Assembly: GCA_022578965.1 (NCBI GenBank)
Contig: MU400582.1
Location: 1 to 64,000, forward strand
Length of the DNA stretch: 64,000 bases
Direction of reading: 5' to 3'
Source of the DNA: Xylaria sp. FL1777
Lineage: Eukaryota; Ascomycota; Sordariomycetes; Xylariales; Xylariaceae
Part shown: in pieces, positions 37,495 to 52,547 of the stretch
Numbering within the stretch: the first letter of the stretch is position 1
How the letters are laid out: each line of letters begins with the position of its first letter
Made by a program: the position numbers and the translations under genes
Notes under the pieces: generated by a model
What the model was told of the DNA's origin: nothing
Database searches by the model: none
What the model saw: only the letters and a program-made list of their open reading frames with translations

Positions 37495-38899
37495 TTATTT
37501 TTTTTTTCTGTAATTATTGTTTTAATAATTCTATATTTCCTTTTTTGTAAGTTTTTTTCTTTTATTTTCTGTTTTTTGTTTTTTGCGCTTATTATGTTTA
37601 GTAAAGTTTTTAAAAAACTTTGCTTGTTGCGTTTTAAACAAAAAGCTTAATAAAACTTTGCTTTGCTTTTTTTTATTAAACTAAAATTAATTAAAATAGC
37701 TTTATGCTTTTGCTGCAATTATTATAGCACAAAATGTTTAATATTAAAATTTGATTTTAATTAATATGTTAAATGTATTGCAGCTAAACAAGTAAATTGT
37801 AATGCTAAAAGTTTGTTTTTAAAGCAAATATAATAGCTTACTTTTTAGCATAAAAAGCTAAAAAATAAATTAAACTTGCTAATAAAAAAGCATAAAAAAA
37901 TAAATATAAAAATTTATTGTTTTAAGCAATAAAAGAAATTATAACAAGAAAAAATAGCTACTGCTATAGCTTATAGTTTAAATAGTTTAAAAAAGCTTAA
38001 GCAAGTTAAAGCAAAAAAGCGTTATATAGCTAAAAAATAAAAATAGTATATTAAAGCAGCATAGCTATTATTAGTTATTTTTTTAAAGTTTAATTAAAAC
38101 GCACTAAACGTTTTGTTTAAAGTTAATTTTTTTTTTTTAGCTTTAGCTAGTTAAAGTATTAATAATAAAACTAATTTATAATTATTTTAGTAGTTTTTAA
38201 ATGTTTTTTAAGTTTTTAAGTATTATTAGCATATAAATATCTTTTTTATTTAATAAAATATTTAACGTTATTATTGTTTTAACGGAAATTTAATATATTT
38301 TTAACTTTATAAATGTTTTAATTTGTTTTTATTTTTAGTTATATTTTAATAAATGTTTTAATAAGTGCTAGTTTTAGTAAAAAAATGTAAAAAATAAAGT
38401 AAATTTATATATTTTTTAGTAATAACAGTTTATAGTTAATAAGTAAAATAACTTTTTTAATTTTAAAAGAACTAAGTTTTTTAAATTTTAATTTATTGCT
38501 TAGTTGTTTTATTTTAATTTAAAAAATATTAATATTTGCGTTTTATTTTTGTTATAATAAGTAAACTTTGTTTTTTTTTTTAAAGATTAATTTTTTAGTT
38601 TGTTTTTTATTATAGTATACTAACATTTATTGTTATAAAAATTAAAAGCATAATTATAATTTAACTTATAGTGTTTTAATTTTTATTGCAATAGTTTTTG
38701 CTTAAAGTACTATAATTAAAATAGCAAGTGTTTTTATTAATGTTTTTTTTTGTTTTTTAATAATTGCTTGCTGTTTATAAATAGCTTTATGCGGAAATAT
38801 GTTTATATTTTTATTTATTAATATATTATATAAGATTTATATTATTAGTAATAGTTTTACTTAATTGTTTTATTAGTAGTTAATATAATTTTATAAATA

Positions 38900-40900
38900 T
38901 TGTTTTAGTATTTAGTTTAGTTTTTTTGTTTGTTTATTTATTTATAAGTAGTAAGCAGTTAAAAACTTTAGTTTAATATTAATAAGTTTAAAAAAGCTAG
39001 TTTTAAACTTAAAAGTAAACAACTTATTTTAGTTTAAAATAATTCTTTTTAATAGCTTATGCTTATTTAAATATTAGCATATAAAAGCATATATAAGTTG
39101 TTTAGCTATTGCATTTTCTTTAAACAATAAAAAGTAAATATACTTAGTAAGTTTATTAATAATAATTTATATTTTATTGTATTATACTTTTATAACTAAA
39201 TTAATTAATAAAAGTAGTGCTATAATAAAATTTTAAGTAATAGTATATTATGTTTGTTTAAATATTTATATAAGTTATAGCAGTTTATAAAGCTTATATT
39301 AAGCTACTTTAGCTTTATTACAAATATTGCACCTTTTTATAATAAATTTAACTATGTTTTATAGTTTTAAAAAATTATATTTTTTTTGTAATTATTAAAC
39401 TGTTTTTGTTGCTTTTTAATGTTTATATAATAAATGTTTATAAAATTTTTTAATAAACTTGTTTTATAAAAATTCTAGTAAATAAACCTTATGTTTATAT
39501 ATTAGCTTGTTATTTTTTAATTTTTTGTATTTTTATAATTATACTAACTTTTTTAAGTTATAAGTTTATTATAGCTATATATTTATAAAGTTCTTAAGTA
39601 TAACTTTAATTTTTAAGCTTTTATTTTTTTAAAAATATAATACTTAAATGTTTTTTTTTAAAACTTTAAATCTCTTTTAATTTTGTTAGCTAAATATGTT
39701 TGCTTAAATGTTTTTTTTTCTTTTAATATAACATATTTTAAAGTTAAATTTAAAAAAAAAACTATTTAATTTTTATGTTGTTTAGTAATCTTTTGTGTAG
39801 TTATAAATTTTGTTAAGTTTTAATAATTTAAATAAATCTTAATTAGCTTTATAGTTTTTATAAAAAATAGTTTTTACTTTTTAAGTGCTATAATAATTAT
39901 AAGCAGTTTTTTATTATATATAAGATATTATAATACTGCGTTTTGTAATGCTTTAAAGTAATAAGCTACTAAGTGCTATTTTTTATTATTTTTTAGTTAT
40001 TTTAAAACTTTTGTAATTATACTATTTAAAGCATTTATTTTTAGCTTTTTTTTTTTTTATAAATTAAGTAGTTTAACTATAAAGTTAAAAGTAACTTTTA
40101 GTTTTAGTTTTTTAAAAGCTTTTTAAGCTTTTTTTAAAATTAAAAAGGATTTTCTTTTGTATTTTTTTTTTGTATACTTTATAAAATAAAATGCTATTTT
40201 TTTAAAGTTTTAAATTAACATTTAAACATAGTTTAAAAATCTTAATGCTTATTATATATTTATAATAATAATTAGGTTAAATATTTTCTAGTTTTATACT
40301 ATATTAATTTTTAACTATTAAATTTATATTTGTTTTAAAGTAATCGTAAATTTTAAAAAGTTAATTTTTTATGTATGCTATATATACTTTTTTATATTAA
40401 GTTATAATTTTGCTTATTTAAATGTTTTTAATACTTAAGTTATATATTTTTTGTGTTCTTTTAGTGTTTTAAAGTAAATTAAAATATTATTTAAATAAAT
40501 AAACATAAATTTGTTTAAAAACTTTTGTAAAATCGTTATTATTATATATTAAAAGCTAGCTAATATGTTTTATAGTTCTTATAATATAACTATATATTTA
40601 TATAGTTTATATATTATTTATATAGCAGTTTTTTTTTTTTTTTTTTTAGCTATTTTAATAGCATAATATTTATTTAAAATATTAACTACTATAAATTATT
40701 TTGCTTAACTAATATTTTCTTTTATAATTACTAGCAAAATAAAGAAATATTTATTTGTAATAATAATTATGTTTAATAGTTAATAATTAATTATTACTTA
40801 TTATATTAGTTTTTTTTTTTTATTAATTAGTTGTTTTTTGTTTTTTATTTTAAGTACTAATACTATAAAATATTTAGCAAATAACTAAAACTTTTTTAAA
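38900..40900 (-). pseudogene. RIP-destroyed pol (RT to integrase) of B
   Basis: On the minus strand the RT catalytic box reads FIYLNNILIY, with YLNN at 40486-40497 standing for YLDD. It is followed in frame by a block matching the Gypsy 'SKTLKEH...VNFLGY' region. Towards lower coordinates, 39180-39061 reads like the integrase core (INKLTKYIYF, then FKENAIAKQL for DRLTKY.HF/FKENATAEQL). About 38960-38920 reads TAYY..INKQTKKLN for TAYHPQTDGQTERLN. Asp to Asn and Gly/Glu to Lys changes and many stops mark RIP. The RT N-terminal border is uncertain. Confidence 0.88.
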
Positions 40901-43900
40901 AATCCTTTTGCTAGATTTTTCTAAATGTATTTCTATAAAGCGTTTGTTTTGTTTAAGCTTATATAATATACTTAATAAAGCTTTAGTTAACATTTTTTCT
41001 TAATAAAAATATAGTAGTTTTATAAGCTATATTTAAAAAGTTCTTTTTTTTTTTTTTTTTTAAATAGTTTGTAAAATTTATAATATACTTTTAGTATTTC
41101 GTTTAGAATTTCTTTTGCGATTTTTCTAATTTTCTTGCTTTATTTTTTATTTTTCTAATTAATAGTTTTTGCTTTTTATTAAATTAAAAAGTTGCTAGTT
41201 TTTAGCTATAATATTCTTAAAATAATATTATAATTAAATATATTAGCAATATTTAATATAATTTGTTTTTTATGTTTTTATATAAATATATTAAAAAGTT
41301 TAGTTTTTTTAAATATATAACTATTATTATAGCTAAAAATGCTTTTATTAAATCTTTTAATTTTTTAAGATTTTTGCTTATATTTTTAAAAAATTTTATT
41401 TTGTTTTATTACTTTAAATAAAATTATATTAGCTTATACTTTTAAGTTAATTAAAGTATTATACTTTTTTTTTTAATATATAAGTTTAACTTTAAATTAG
41501 TTTTGCTAGTTATTATATTAAACTTTACGTAAAGCTTTAGTTTTTTTAGCTATTTGCTGCTTTTTTAGCAAGTGTTTATTTTATTTTTTAACTTTTTTTT
41601 ATTAAATGTTTAAATGCTTGTTTTATTTTATACTTTAGATATTATTACGCTTTGTTTTATTTTTGCTTTTAATTAAGCTTTAAATTGTAGTTTTTAAGCT
41701 TTTTTGCTTTTAGCAATTATTTTTTAATACAATTATGCTTTAATTAGTTAGTAATATTTATAGCAGTTGTTTTTATATTTTTTTAAAATAATATTATAAG
41801 TGCAATTAAAATTCTTTTTAAATGTTATAAATCTTAATAAATCTTTATAGTAAACTATAGTTATAATTAACTATTTTAATTTATAAAAGTTCTATATTTT
41901 TATTTTTATAATTTGTTTAAAAAACTAATTATTTTTTAGTTTATTAAATAAATATTAATAATAATAATATATTATATAGCAATTTTATAGTACTTTATTA
42001 TGTTTTAAATTTTTTAAGCATAAAATATTATTATTGTTTTTTATTATAGTTTTATTATAATAGTAACTTTTAGTAATTAGTTAAATTGCTAGCTTTAGTT
42101 TTTAAAATATATTAGTTTTTGTACTAATTATTAATGCTTTTTTGTTTTGTTATATTTAAAGCAGTTTAAGCTATAAAAATACTTTATTTATTTTTATTAG
42201 TTCTTTTTTTGTAGTATTTTTTATAGCTTTTAATTTTATTTGTTTTTGCTTTAAAGTTTTATAAGTTTTATTTTTTTAAGTTTATTTAATAATTAAATGT
42301 TTTAGTAGTTTATAATTAGTTTAATAATTATATTATTTATAGTTATAGTTTTGTTTTTTTAAATATAACTTTTTTTTAAGCTATATTTTAAGCTTTAATA
42401 GTTTAAAATTTTTATAGTTTTATAAGTCTGCTAATTACGTTAATTTATTACTTTTTATTATTTATTACTTTTAGTTAAATTATTTTTTTAAGTTATATAT
42501 TAAATAACTTTAATTGTTTATATAACAAATATATTTTTTTGCAATTTGTTTTAATAACTATAAAGCTTTTAAATAATATTTATATGTTTATTTATTTTAA
42601 CTTATATAAATAAAATATTTAGTTTTGTTTAGTATAGTACTTTTGTTTTAATTTAAAATAATAATTTTATACTTTTGCTTTAAAAACGTATTTTTTAAAT
42701 TGTTTTATTGTTTTTTGTTGTTTTGGATTTTTATAACTTATACTTTTTTTTTAAATTAAAGAAATTTTTTTTTTTTGTAGCTTTTTTTTCTGTTTTTTTT
42801 TTTAAATTAGCATTATTTTTAAAAGTGTTTTTTTTTTTATAGTTATAACATTTAACTTTAAACATATTTTAGGATTATTATTTTTAAACTTTATTGATTT
42901 GCTTAAATCTTTATTTAATATTTTTTTAAGTATTTTTTTTTTTGTTTTTTCTAGTTTTTTTAATTTTAAAATACTAGTTAAATAATTATTAATTAATTAT
43001 AATAGCTATATTAATATATATATTAATTTTTGCTAGTTTATTTATTTTGCATAATTTATTTTAAATTTAAGTTTTAAGTTTATTATAAAATAAATAAAAC
43101 AGTGCAAGCTTAAGCAATTTTAAAATTATTATTAATTGTTTAAATTTTATAGCATAATTTACTGCTGCTTTTATTTGTTTTAAGCAGTAAAATGCTTTTT
43201 TTATATGTTTTGCTTTTTAAATGTTTTTAAATAGTATTTTTATTTAATTTTTAAACTTAATGTAGTTTTTAAAAATCTTTTTTATTTTTAGCTTAAGGTT
43301 AGTTAACTTGTTAGCTTTTAAAAAATCCTTTAAAATAAGTTAAAACTATTTTAGTACTTTTTTTAATAGAAATTATAAAGTAATTATTACTTTTTAGTTC
43401 TTTTTTATAATAGTAATAAAGTGTTATTTTAAATAAAGTTTAGCATAAATTAAAAAGGCTTTTATATTTGTAAATTTATTATAAAGCTTTAAAGCAATAA
43501 ATTTAAAACTTTTAATGTTTAATATTTTTAATATTATAAATAATCTTAATAATAAAAGTAGTAATAATAATAAAAAGTTAAATTTTTTATTTTAAGTTAT
43601 TACTTTAAATATAGTAGTAATAAAAGTAAGCGTTAAGTTTACTAGTAGTAATATTAGCATTAATTATAATATAATTACTTGTTTAAAACTTTGATTTATT
43701 GTTATAATAGCAATTATTATTGCTGCTTTAATTATTATAGCTAATATTTACGCTAGTTTAAAAGTTATAATGCTTAATATTTAAGCTGTTTTTTAAATTA
43801 AAGCAACTAGTTTATTTTGTAGCGCTAGCATTAGTATTAGTTTTTTTTTACTACTGCTGCTTAACTTTTTTTTTTTTGCTATTGCTTTTTTTTTAATAAA

Positions 43901-44192
43901 AATAATTAGTAAAAGTGCTAAAGTTTATTATTTTAATACGTTGCTAATTTTAAAAGTCTTTAAAATTTTTAAACTTAATTTTTAACTTTTTGTTTTTAAT
44001 AATATAACTTAAATTTAGTTTATTAGTTATTAAATAAAGTTTATTTATGTAATGCTATTTAGCATTTTTGTTTTTTAAATATTTTTTTAGTATATTTTTA
44101 AAAGTTTATTTTATAAATTGTTTATTATTTAACTTTTTATACTAGTATTTATTTTTGTATGTTAAGTTCTATTAATTAAAAAGCTATTAAAA

Positions 44193-44709
44193 TATAATAG
44201 ATTTATTATATATTAATATAATAAGTTTGCTTTTAAGGTTTTAATTTGCAAGTAATAATAAAATCTTTAACAGTAGTTTATTAAAAAGGTTTTCAAGGTA
44301 CTTTTATTACTATATATTAATAAAAGTCTTAAAAAATTAAAAGTAATAAGTATATTAATGCTTAATAGTTATAAAAAAATTAATACCTAAAAAGCTAAAA
44401 ATTAAGTAAATAACTAAATATAAAAAGTGTATAATTATATAAACAAAAAAAACAGTAATAATAATTTATAAACGTTGCTTTTTTTAATAAATTTAATACT
44501 ATATTGTTTTAAGTTTAAAGCTTAATAAACTTAACGCTTAAGTTTGTTAAGTGTAAAGCTTAATAAACTTAACGCTTGAGTTTATTAAGTCTATGCATTA
44601 AACCCTTATAGTAGTTTAAATACATATTTTCTTAACAAATAAAACTTCTTCCGCGCATGCTTTTTTCACACCTAGCCTTTAACTAGCTTAGTTAACCCGT
44701 TTTGTAACA
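44193..44709 (-). repeat. 5' LTR of B
   Basis: This 517-bp LTR has the best-preserved end, CCCGTTTTGTAACA. TG has become TA at its start (44193). Confidence 0.95.
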
Positions 44710-44829
44710 AATTAAAGCAAAAAAACCTTGCTATTAAGCTAAAAAAAAACATAGTTATATTTTATTTTTTTATATACTTATTAGCTTAAAATAAGCTAAA
44801 AAAACTATAAAAATAGCTTAATAAAATAC

Positions 44830-45055
44830 TAAAAGCAAAAAAAATTAAAAAGTTTACTAGCTTTATTAGCGTTTTAATCTTTTTTATACTTAAAAAAAAT
44901 AAAAGCTTATGCTTATATATAAATTATAAAAAACTTAATTAAGTTATATATAAAAATTAATATATTTTATTACTTATTTTAAAGCTACTTAATAAAATTT
45001 TAAAAGCTAAAATCTTTAGCAAAATTAACTTTAAAAACATTTATTATTGCTTATG
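44830..45055 (+). pseudogene. Reverse transcriptase N-terminal part of A-rev pol
   Basis: In one plus frame this reads LKKNKSLCLYINYKKLN, matching the Gypsy RT block KKDGSLRLCVDYRKLN. It continues to IFSKINFKNIYYCLC, matching IFSKLDLKDAYYRLR. The first catalytic Asp is now AAC (Asn) at 45027-45029. The frame then runs into A3, whose insertion interrupts the RT domain. Confidence 0.9.
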
Positions 45056-45248
45056 TGTTATAAGAGGTATAAAGCATTAAAGGTTAAGTATAATAGTTAA
45101 TATATCTCTAGTTTTATAGTAAGTATTTAATAAAACTAAAGCTTAAAAAAAAGAGAAAACTCCTATAAAATAAGTATAAAAAGAATATTTTATATATATA
45201 TATAACCTGTAATATATGCTAAAGTACTTAAGTAGCTTAATTATAATA
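45056..45248 (-). repeat. 3' LTR of A3
   Basis: This 193-bp LTR starts TGTTATAAGAGG, so TG is preserved, and ends ATTATAATA. Confidence 0.95.
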
Positions 45249-48200
45249 ATTATTTCTCTTTTTTTAATTAGGTTATTTTTAACTTATATATAAGTAAAAT
45301 TAATTAAAGTAATTAATCTTAAATATAAGTAGTAAAATAAAGTGGTATAAAGTAATTAAGCATAAATATAATGTATTAAATAAAATGCTTATGTAGTATA
45401 ATAGTTAAAGTACTTATATACTTATGTTTATATTTATATATTAAGTTATGTTTGTTTTATGTTATATTTATAGCAGGTTTTATGCTTATATTTTTATTGC
45501 TATATGTTTTCTTTTTTTTTCTTTTTTTTTTTTTTTCTTTTTAGCTGCTACTAAACAATTAGTTTTAGCTATACATTTTATTACTGCTATTTTTATATTT
45601 ATTTTATATTTCTTTTGCTTTTTTTTTAATTATTATTTGCATTATAATTATGCTGCTTAAACTTGCAATAATTAAAGATAATATATATAAATGCAGTTAT
45701 AATTAAAGCTATAGTTATAAACGTAAACGCAAAAAATTATTGCAACTTGCTTTATGCTTGAATTTATTTAGAAATAAGTTTAATTTTATTATAAAACAAA
45801 ACTTTAATAAACTTTTTTGCTAAAAGTTTAATAATTTTAGTAATAGAAATAAAAGTTCTAGCAGTTTGCTTTTTTTTTGAAATAGCTTTAATTTTAATAA
45901 AAATATAAACATTATTAGGCCTTTTATAAGTTAAAAAAAAAAAAATAAAAATAAAAATAAAAATAATCTAAATTTTATAAATTTAAATAAAGATTTAAAT
46001 GCTGTTTTGCGTAATTTTAATATAAACAATATAAAAAATAAGTTTAATTTTAATATAAATATTAAAGTTTTTATGCTAATTAAACGTTAGCTTGTTTTTA
46101 TAGTAATTTTTGTTTATAAATTTTGCAAACAAACTACTAAAGCTAAAAATAAAAAGTATAAAACTATTAAAAAAGCAATAGTTTTAAGTAGTTTATTAGT
46201 ATGTTAGCTCTGTTTTAAATGTTTTAAAAAAGCATTTTAGCTAAAAAATAGCTTATTTTTAAATGTAGTTTACAAATTTAAAAACCTAAAAATAATAGTT
46301 TATATAAGCTATATAAATAGCTATATTTTATGTAAGCTTATAAGTTAATTTATATTTATTTTAAATTAGTTTTATTAATAAGTTAGCTATTTATTATATT
46401 ATATTTTAATATAATATATATTTAAAAATTATTAAACTAGTTTGTTTATTTTTTTGTTTTTTAAAAAAACAACTATAAAAAAGTTATTATAAATAAAAAT
46501 TATGCTATTATTTAAAAAACTTTAAATAATTATTATATTAACTTTGTAGCTATATAGTTTTGCTTTTTAAAAGTATTTCTGCGTTTTTTATTAACTTATA
46601 AAGCTTAGTTTTAATTAATTAACAAAGTTAATAATATAAAAATAAGTAGTTTTGTTTTTATTTTATATAAAGTTTAATTAATAATTAGTAATGCAAAAAC
46701 ATTATATTAAATATAAACATTTAATAGTAAAGTATAAATCTTTAGCTTATTAAGCTATTAAGCTTTTTTATATAAGCATTATAAATAGCTTTATTTAAAC
46801 TAATTTTATAAAGTTTTTTAATAAAATTAAGATTATTTTTAACATTAGTAATATGTTTATTTAATTATATTTAAAGTGCAAGTTTTAAACTATAAATATA
46901 TAGCTTAAAAAGCTGCTTTTATTTCTTTTAAGAAAAATATATATAAAGCTATATTAATTATTGCTAATAAGCATAAATAAAAGTATTTAGTTAGTTTTTT
47001 TTAACATAAAAATGTTTTAAAGTTTAATAATTAGTATTTTAAAGCCTTTTTATAAAAATATTATAACTTGTTTATAGTGTTTTTACGTATAGCTTATTAA
47101 TAAAGCGCAAGTATTTTAAAACTTAAAGCAATAAATATAATTTTTATTATGCAATTAAAAACAAAAAAATAACTAGTTAATATATATAATATATTTAAGC
47201 TTTAGTTTATAGCTAAATTAATAATAAATTAATATTATTTTGTTAGTTTAATAGTTTTGCTTTTTTTTTATAACTTAAGTACTTTTTAAAGTTTTTAATT
47301 GCTTTAAAAGCTATAATATTAATAATAAATATTTATTAATTATATTTAGTTAGTTAGCTTTTTTATTTAATAAAATAATATTTTTTTTTATTATAAGTTA
47401 TTTTATTTATTATATTTTTAACTTTTTATTTTTTTAATTTATTTTTAAAGTTTAATATAAGTAAACTATACTTATGTTTAGCTTTTTAAAGCTTAAGCAG
47501 CTAAATTAAAAAAACAAAATAAAAACAGCTATATTGTTTTAAAAAACTAATATAATATGCTTATAAACTAACTATAAAAAAAATTCAAAAAAGTTTAATA
47601 AACTTAAATGTTAACTTTTTATTTTTAAACTTAATATTTTTTGTTAATAATATTATTAAGTTTTTAGTTTTAAAAGTTATAAGTTTATGCTTATTATTAT
47701 AATATTTTATATATTTATTAGTTATAATTTGTTATTGCTTTATTATTTTGTTTTTAATAGTTTATAATTTATTAAAATGTTTTTATATAGCTAAAATCTT
47801 TTTTAATGTAAAATTGTTTTTAATAAACAAACGGAATTTTAGCATATAATTATATAAAGCTTTAAAAAATAATTGTTTAATTATAAAATTAATAGCAAAA
47901 TTTATAGTAAAAAAAGCTTAAAATAAAAATTAAAGCTAATTAATTTATTTATTATTTATAAAGCACTTAAAATAGCTTTTAATTATTTAGTTTATTTGTT
48001 TTGTTTATTTATTAGTTTTAAAGTAAAATGCTATTAAAAGCTTTTATTTAACTTTTAAATAATAATATAAATTAAACTAAAATTAGCTAATAAAAACAAA
48101 ACTTTTGTTAAAAATAATGCTTTTTAAGCTACTATAAATATATTTAATTTTATAATAAAATAAAACTGCTAGCTTAACTAAAGTTATAGTAATATTAACT

Positions 48201-51200
48201 AAAAATAAGTATATAAGCTTAATAAATCTATTTATAATAATAAAAATAACATTAATTAGTTTTTTTTTATAAAAAGTTTTTAATAAACCTATAATAAAGT
48301 TTATAAATAGTTTTTATATAAGTTTATTAAGTATTAATAAAGCATTAAGTTTATTATATTTTTAGTAATATTTTGCTTTAGTTTTAAAGCAAATTATATA
48401 GCTTTATATATATTTTTTAACATTTAGTTTTATATTGCTTTAATAAAACTTTTATTATAGTAGTTTTAAAGTGTAACTTTAGCTAAAATGTCTAGCTAAA
48501 AAATTATTATAGTATAGCTTAATAAGTTAAAAATATATAGCTTTTTTAAAAGAAATATAAATTTTGTTTTTATAGCAAACTAAGAATTTTTTTATTGATT
48601 ATTAAAAATTTGTAAGCTTTTTTGCTTTTAATTATTTTATAATTGTATAATATTTAGGGTTTTTTTTTTAAACCTTTTAAATAAAGTTTTTTAGCTTTTT
48701 AAAAGCTTTTAAATCTTTTAATTTTTTTAAGCTTATAGCTATTTGCATACATAAACGTATAACTGCTTAAATAAAAAAGGCTTTTTTAGTAAATGTAGCT
48801 TTAAAGTATAAAGCTTTAGCTTAAGCACTAAAATATAAATTAAAAATTTTAATTTGTTATATTACTGTAACTTTTTTTTTTAACGTTAAAAAAATGTTAA
48901 TATTATTAAGCAAAACAGCTATATAATTAAAATAGCATAAAAAAAAATTAGCTTTGTTTTTTTTGCTTGTTTAATATTTAATAATAAAGTTAAAAAAAGC
49001 TAATAATAAACATTAATAAGCTTATTTTTTATTAAGCTTTAGCATTTTTATAAACGCTTAAAAGTTAGCATAATTAATTAATATTTTAATTAATAAATTG
49101 CTTTTTTATAAATAATGCTACTAATGCTTAAAGCAATTTATTATTATAAGTATTTTTTAGTTAAGCATATTATATTGCATTTTTTTTTTAAATAGTTTTT
49201 AAAAATAAAACGTAATTAGTTTAAAAATGCTTTAATTATTTTGCTAAAATAAATTTTTTGCAAAAGCTACTTTAAAAAAATCAGTTTTTAGCAATATTTA
49301 TTTCTTAGGGTTAAAATATATAAAAAAAATAGCTTGCTTAAATGCATTCTAAAGGTTTTTAAAAGCTTTTTTTTTAAAACTATTTAAAAAAATTCGATTT
49401 TTTTTTGTTTTTATTACGTTTTTTTTAAATACTTAAACAAAAGCGCAGCAATATAAAAATACATGTTTATAAAACAGCAATAAAAGTTACAAAACTTTAA
49501 GAATTATTATAGCACTTAATAAATATTTAATATAAACTATTATTAAATAATGTTTATATATAAAAAGTTTATTTTAATTTTTTAGCTAAAAATAATATAA
49601 CTTAAAAATTTAATCTTTTTTTAATAAAATTAGCATTTAAATAGCTTAGCATATAGTTTTGCTTTTTATAGCTTTTTAATAATATTTTAAACATGTTTTA
49701 TATAAAAATTCTTATTTAAAAAAAAAATAAGCATATTATTAAAATATGCAATATAAAATATATTTATTATATTATTAAGTGCTTTTTATATATAACTTTA
49801 AAAAGTAGCAAAAGCATTTAATAAACTTATAAGTATAACTAGAAATTTATAATAGTTATAGCATATATAAAATACTATTTTTTATTTATTTTTTTTTTAA
49901 ATGCATAAGTAATAATAAGTATTTTTAAAGTTAATTTTGCTAAAGATTTTAGCTTTTAAGATTTTATTAAGCAGTTTTAAAATAAGTAGTAAAATATATT
50001 AATTTTTGCGCATAACTTAATTAAGTTTTTTATAGTTTATATATAAACATAAGCTTTTATTTTTTTTAAGTATAAAAAGAATTAAAGCGCTAATAAAACT
50101 AGTAAACTTTTTAATTTTTTTTGCTTTTAGCATTTTATTAAGCTATTTTTATAGTTTTTTTAGCTTATTTTAAGCTAATAAGTATATAAAAAAATAAAAT
50201 ATAACTACGTTTTTTTTTAGTTTAATAGCAAAGTTTTTTTGCTTTAATTGTAGCAATATGTTTATTTTGCTAGTATTAAAAAACTTAAATAAATTATAAA
50301 ACTTTTTTAGAATTATTATAAAATTAAAGTAATTAAAGCTTTTTTTTAACTTTTTAAGCTATATAAGTTTAAGTAGTTAAATAATAGCATAGCAGCAAGC
50401 TTAGTTTTAGCAAGCTTTTGCAAACTTAGTTAGGCTAAATACTTTTATTTAAAAGCGGCGTAATTTAAAAAACCATTAATTAGTGCTTAAATTTAATATA
50501 ATTTCTTTATTTTTTAAAGTAGTTTAAAATAGTAAAAAAAGGCTGCTTTTAAAGTAATAGTTACGGTTAATAGCTATGTATGCATGCTTAATTCTGCAAG
50601 TAATACTATAACTATTAGTTAATTTGTAAATAACTTAATAAGCTCTATAAGTAAGAAATTTACTTTTAGCAGCATGCTATAATGCAGGTGTACAAAAAGG
50701 TGCTTGCTGCAATTTATAATAAAGGGCAAAAGTGAAACACTTGTTTCTTAAGTTATAATACTATGGCCTTTATAAAAGGGGTGTATAAAACTTTAATTGC
50801 TGTTTTTAGTTTTTTTTATCTATGTTTCGGTTTTTATTTACTTGGATTTTTTAAATAGTTTGTTTTTAAGTAGTATTACTATTGTAGCTAGTATAGCTAC
50901 TAGATTTATTATTTCTGTTATTACTATTGTTATTATTACTTTTAAGCTAAGGGCAATTAAAAGTAATATAGCTAAGTTATTTATAGCTATAGCAAATAAA
51001 GTTCTTATAAAAGTTTAAATTTAAACTACTTTTATTATTATTTTAAAGTTAATTTAAAGAGGTTTTAAAAGTATAACAGTTTTTTAAAGTATAAGTATTA
51101 TTATTATTACTTTAGTTATTTATGTATTTTTAGTTTTAGTACTAGCTATAACTTTTATTATTATTGCTTTTATAGTATTAGTTTTAGCTTTTATAGCTAT

Positions 51201-52547
51201 TATTGCTTTTATAAAATCTTTGGTTATTATTATTGCAGCTATTGTTATAATTATTGCTTTTATAAAAATAGTTTTAACTATTAAAACTAGTATTATTGTT
51301 TTTATAGCTAGTATTAATGTATTAATTACTAGTTTAGTTTTGTTTAGTATTTAAGGTTAATTTATTAATAATTCGGGTAATATTTAACTCTGGTTTTTTT
51401 TTACTGCAGTTTAAGCGTTATTTTTTAGTTATTAGTTTTTAGCGTTATTATGCAGCATTAACTATATTAGCTTATATAGTTAATAGTAAGTTATAATAGT
51501 TTATTAGTTTTTGCTAAAGTAGTACACTTAGTTTTTAATAATATAACAAGGCTTTTTTGCTTTTATTTTAGCAAACATTTTAAAGTTTAATGCTAGCAAA
51601 GTATTAATTAAACAGTTTTAGGTTTTAATTAGCTTGTTAACTTGCTTGTTTTAATTGTATGCTTATGTTAGCTTATAAAAAAGCAAACTACTTAAGCAAA
51701 GTTTTAATTTAGTTTAAAAACATCTTTTAGTTAGTTTTAAATCGTTTTTTTTCCAAGATTAATAATTTCTGCAATGCTAATTAATAAGCATTTTTATAGT
51801 TTTAGTTTATATTGCTATGCATATATAAAATCTTGTTCTTATTACAATAAAATTTTTAATTAGCTTTTTTAAAAATAGTTTAAAGTTTTTTTATTTACTT
51901 TAGCTAGCATTAATAAGTAAATTTTATGCTAAAAAAATTATAGTTAAACTTTAATAATTAGCTAAAATTAACATTTTTGAATAAATAGCGCTAATAATAA
52001 TATAAGCAATTTTAACGTAATTAATATTTAGGTCTTTTTTAATTATACTTTTTATTAAAGCTAAAGAATAAAAAGTTATTATTATTACTAAAATTCTTAT
52101 GTTTTTGTTTTTAATTTAAGTTGCAGAATTATTTTTTAAGGTTTAAAAAGTTCCTTTGTTCTTTTAAAAATATTGTTTTTTAGTTCTTTTATTTACTCGA
52201 TTATAAAGTAAAAGTAATATAAGCTATTTTTAATTTTAAAGCAACTTGTTTGCCTTTATTTTTTTGCTGCGTAACTTGCTGCTTTAGCTTTTTAATTTTA
52301 GCTAAAAGCTATACAATTTATGTTTGCAATAATTAAGTATTAGCACTTAAAGCACTAAATAATTATTGTTTGCTTAAGCCTAGTTCTAAAAATAATTTAT
52401 ATTAAGTTTGTTTTTAGTTTATTATTAAAGTTTATTCTAAAAAAAAGCTATTAAAAATAGCACTAGCTTATATAATTAGTTAATGTTTAGCTATTCTATA
52501 ATATAACAAAGTATTATAAGTAACTTTATTTTAAAAAGCTTTAGAAT

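Larger units (their letters stand above)
36978..44709 (-). mobile_element. Ty3/Gypsy LTR retrotransposon family B, full copy nested in A-rev
   Basis: The element is 7732 bp with two 517-bp LTRs (36978-37494, 44193-44709) that begin TG and end CA in their best-preserved copies. A perfect 5-bp duplication AATTA lies at 36973-36977 and 44710-44714. The flanks rejoin A-rev exactly as in uninterrupted A1 (near 7260). The coding strand is minus: integrase and reverse transcriptase remnants read there, and an A/G-rich tract on minus abuts the left (3') LTR. All frames are broken. Family B is distinct from A in LTR sequence and length. Confidence 0.95.
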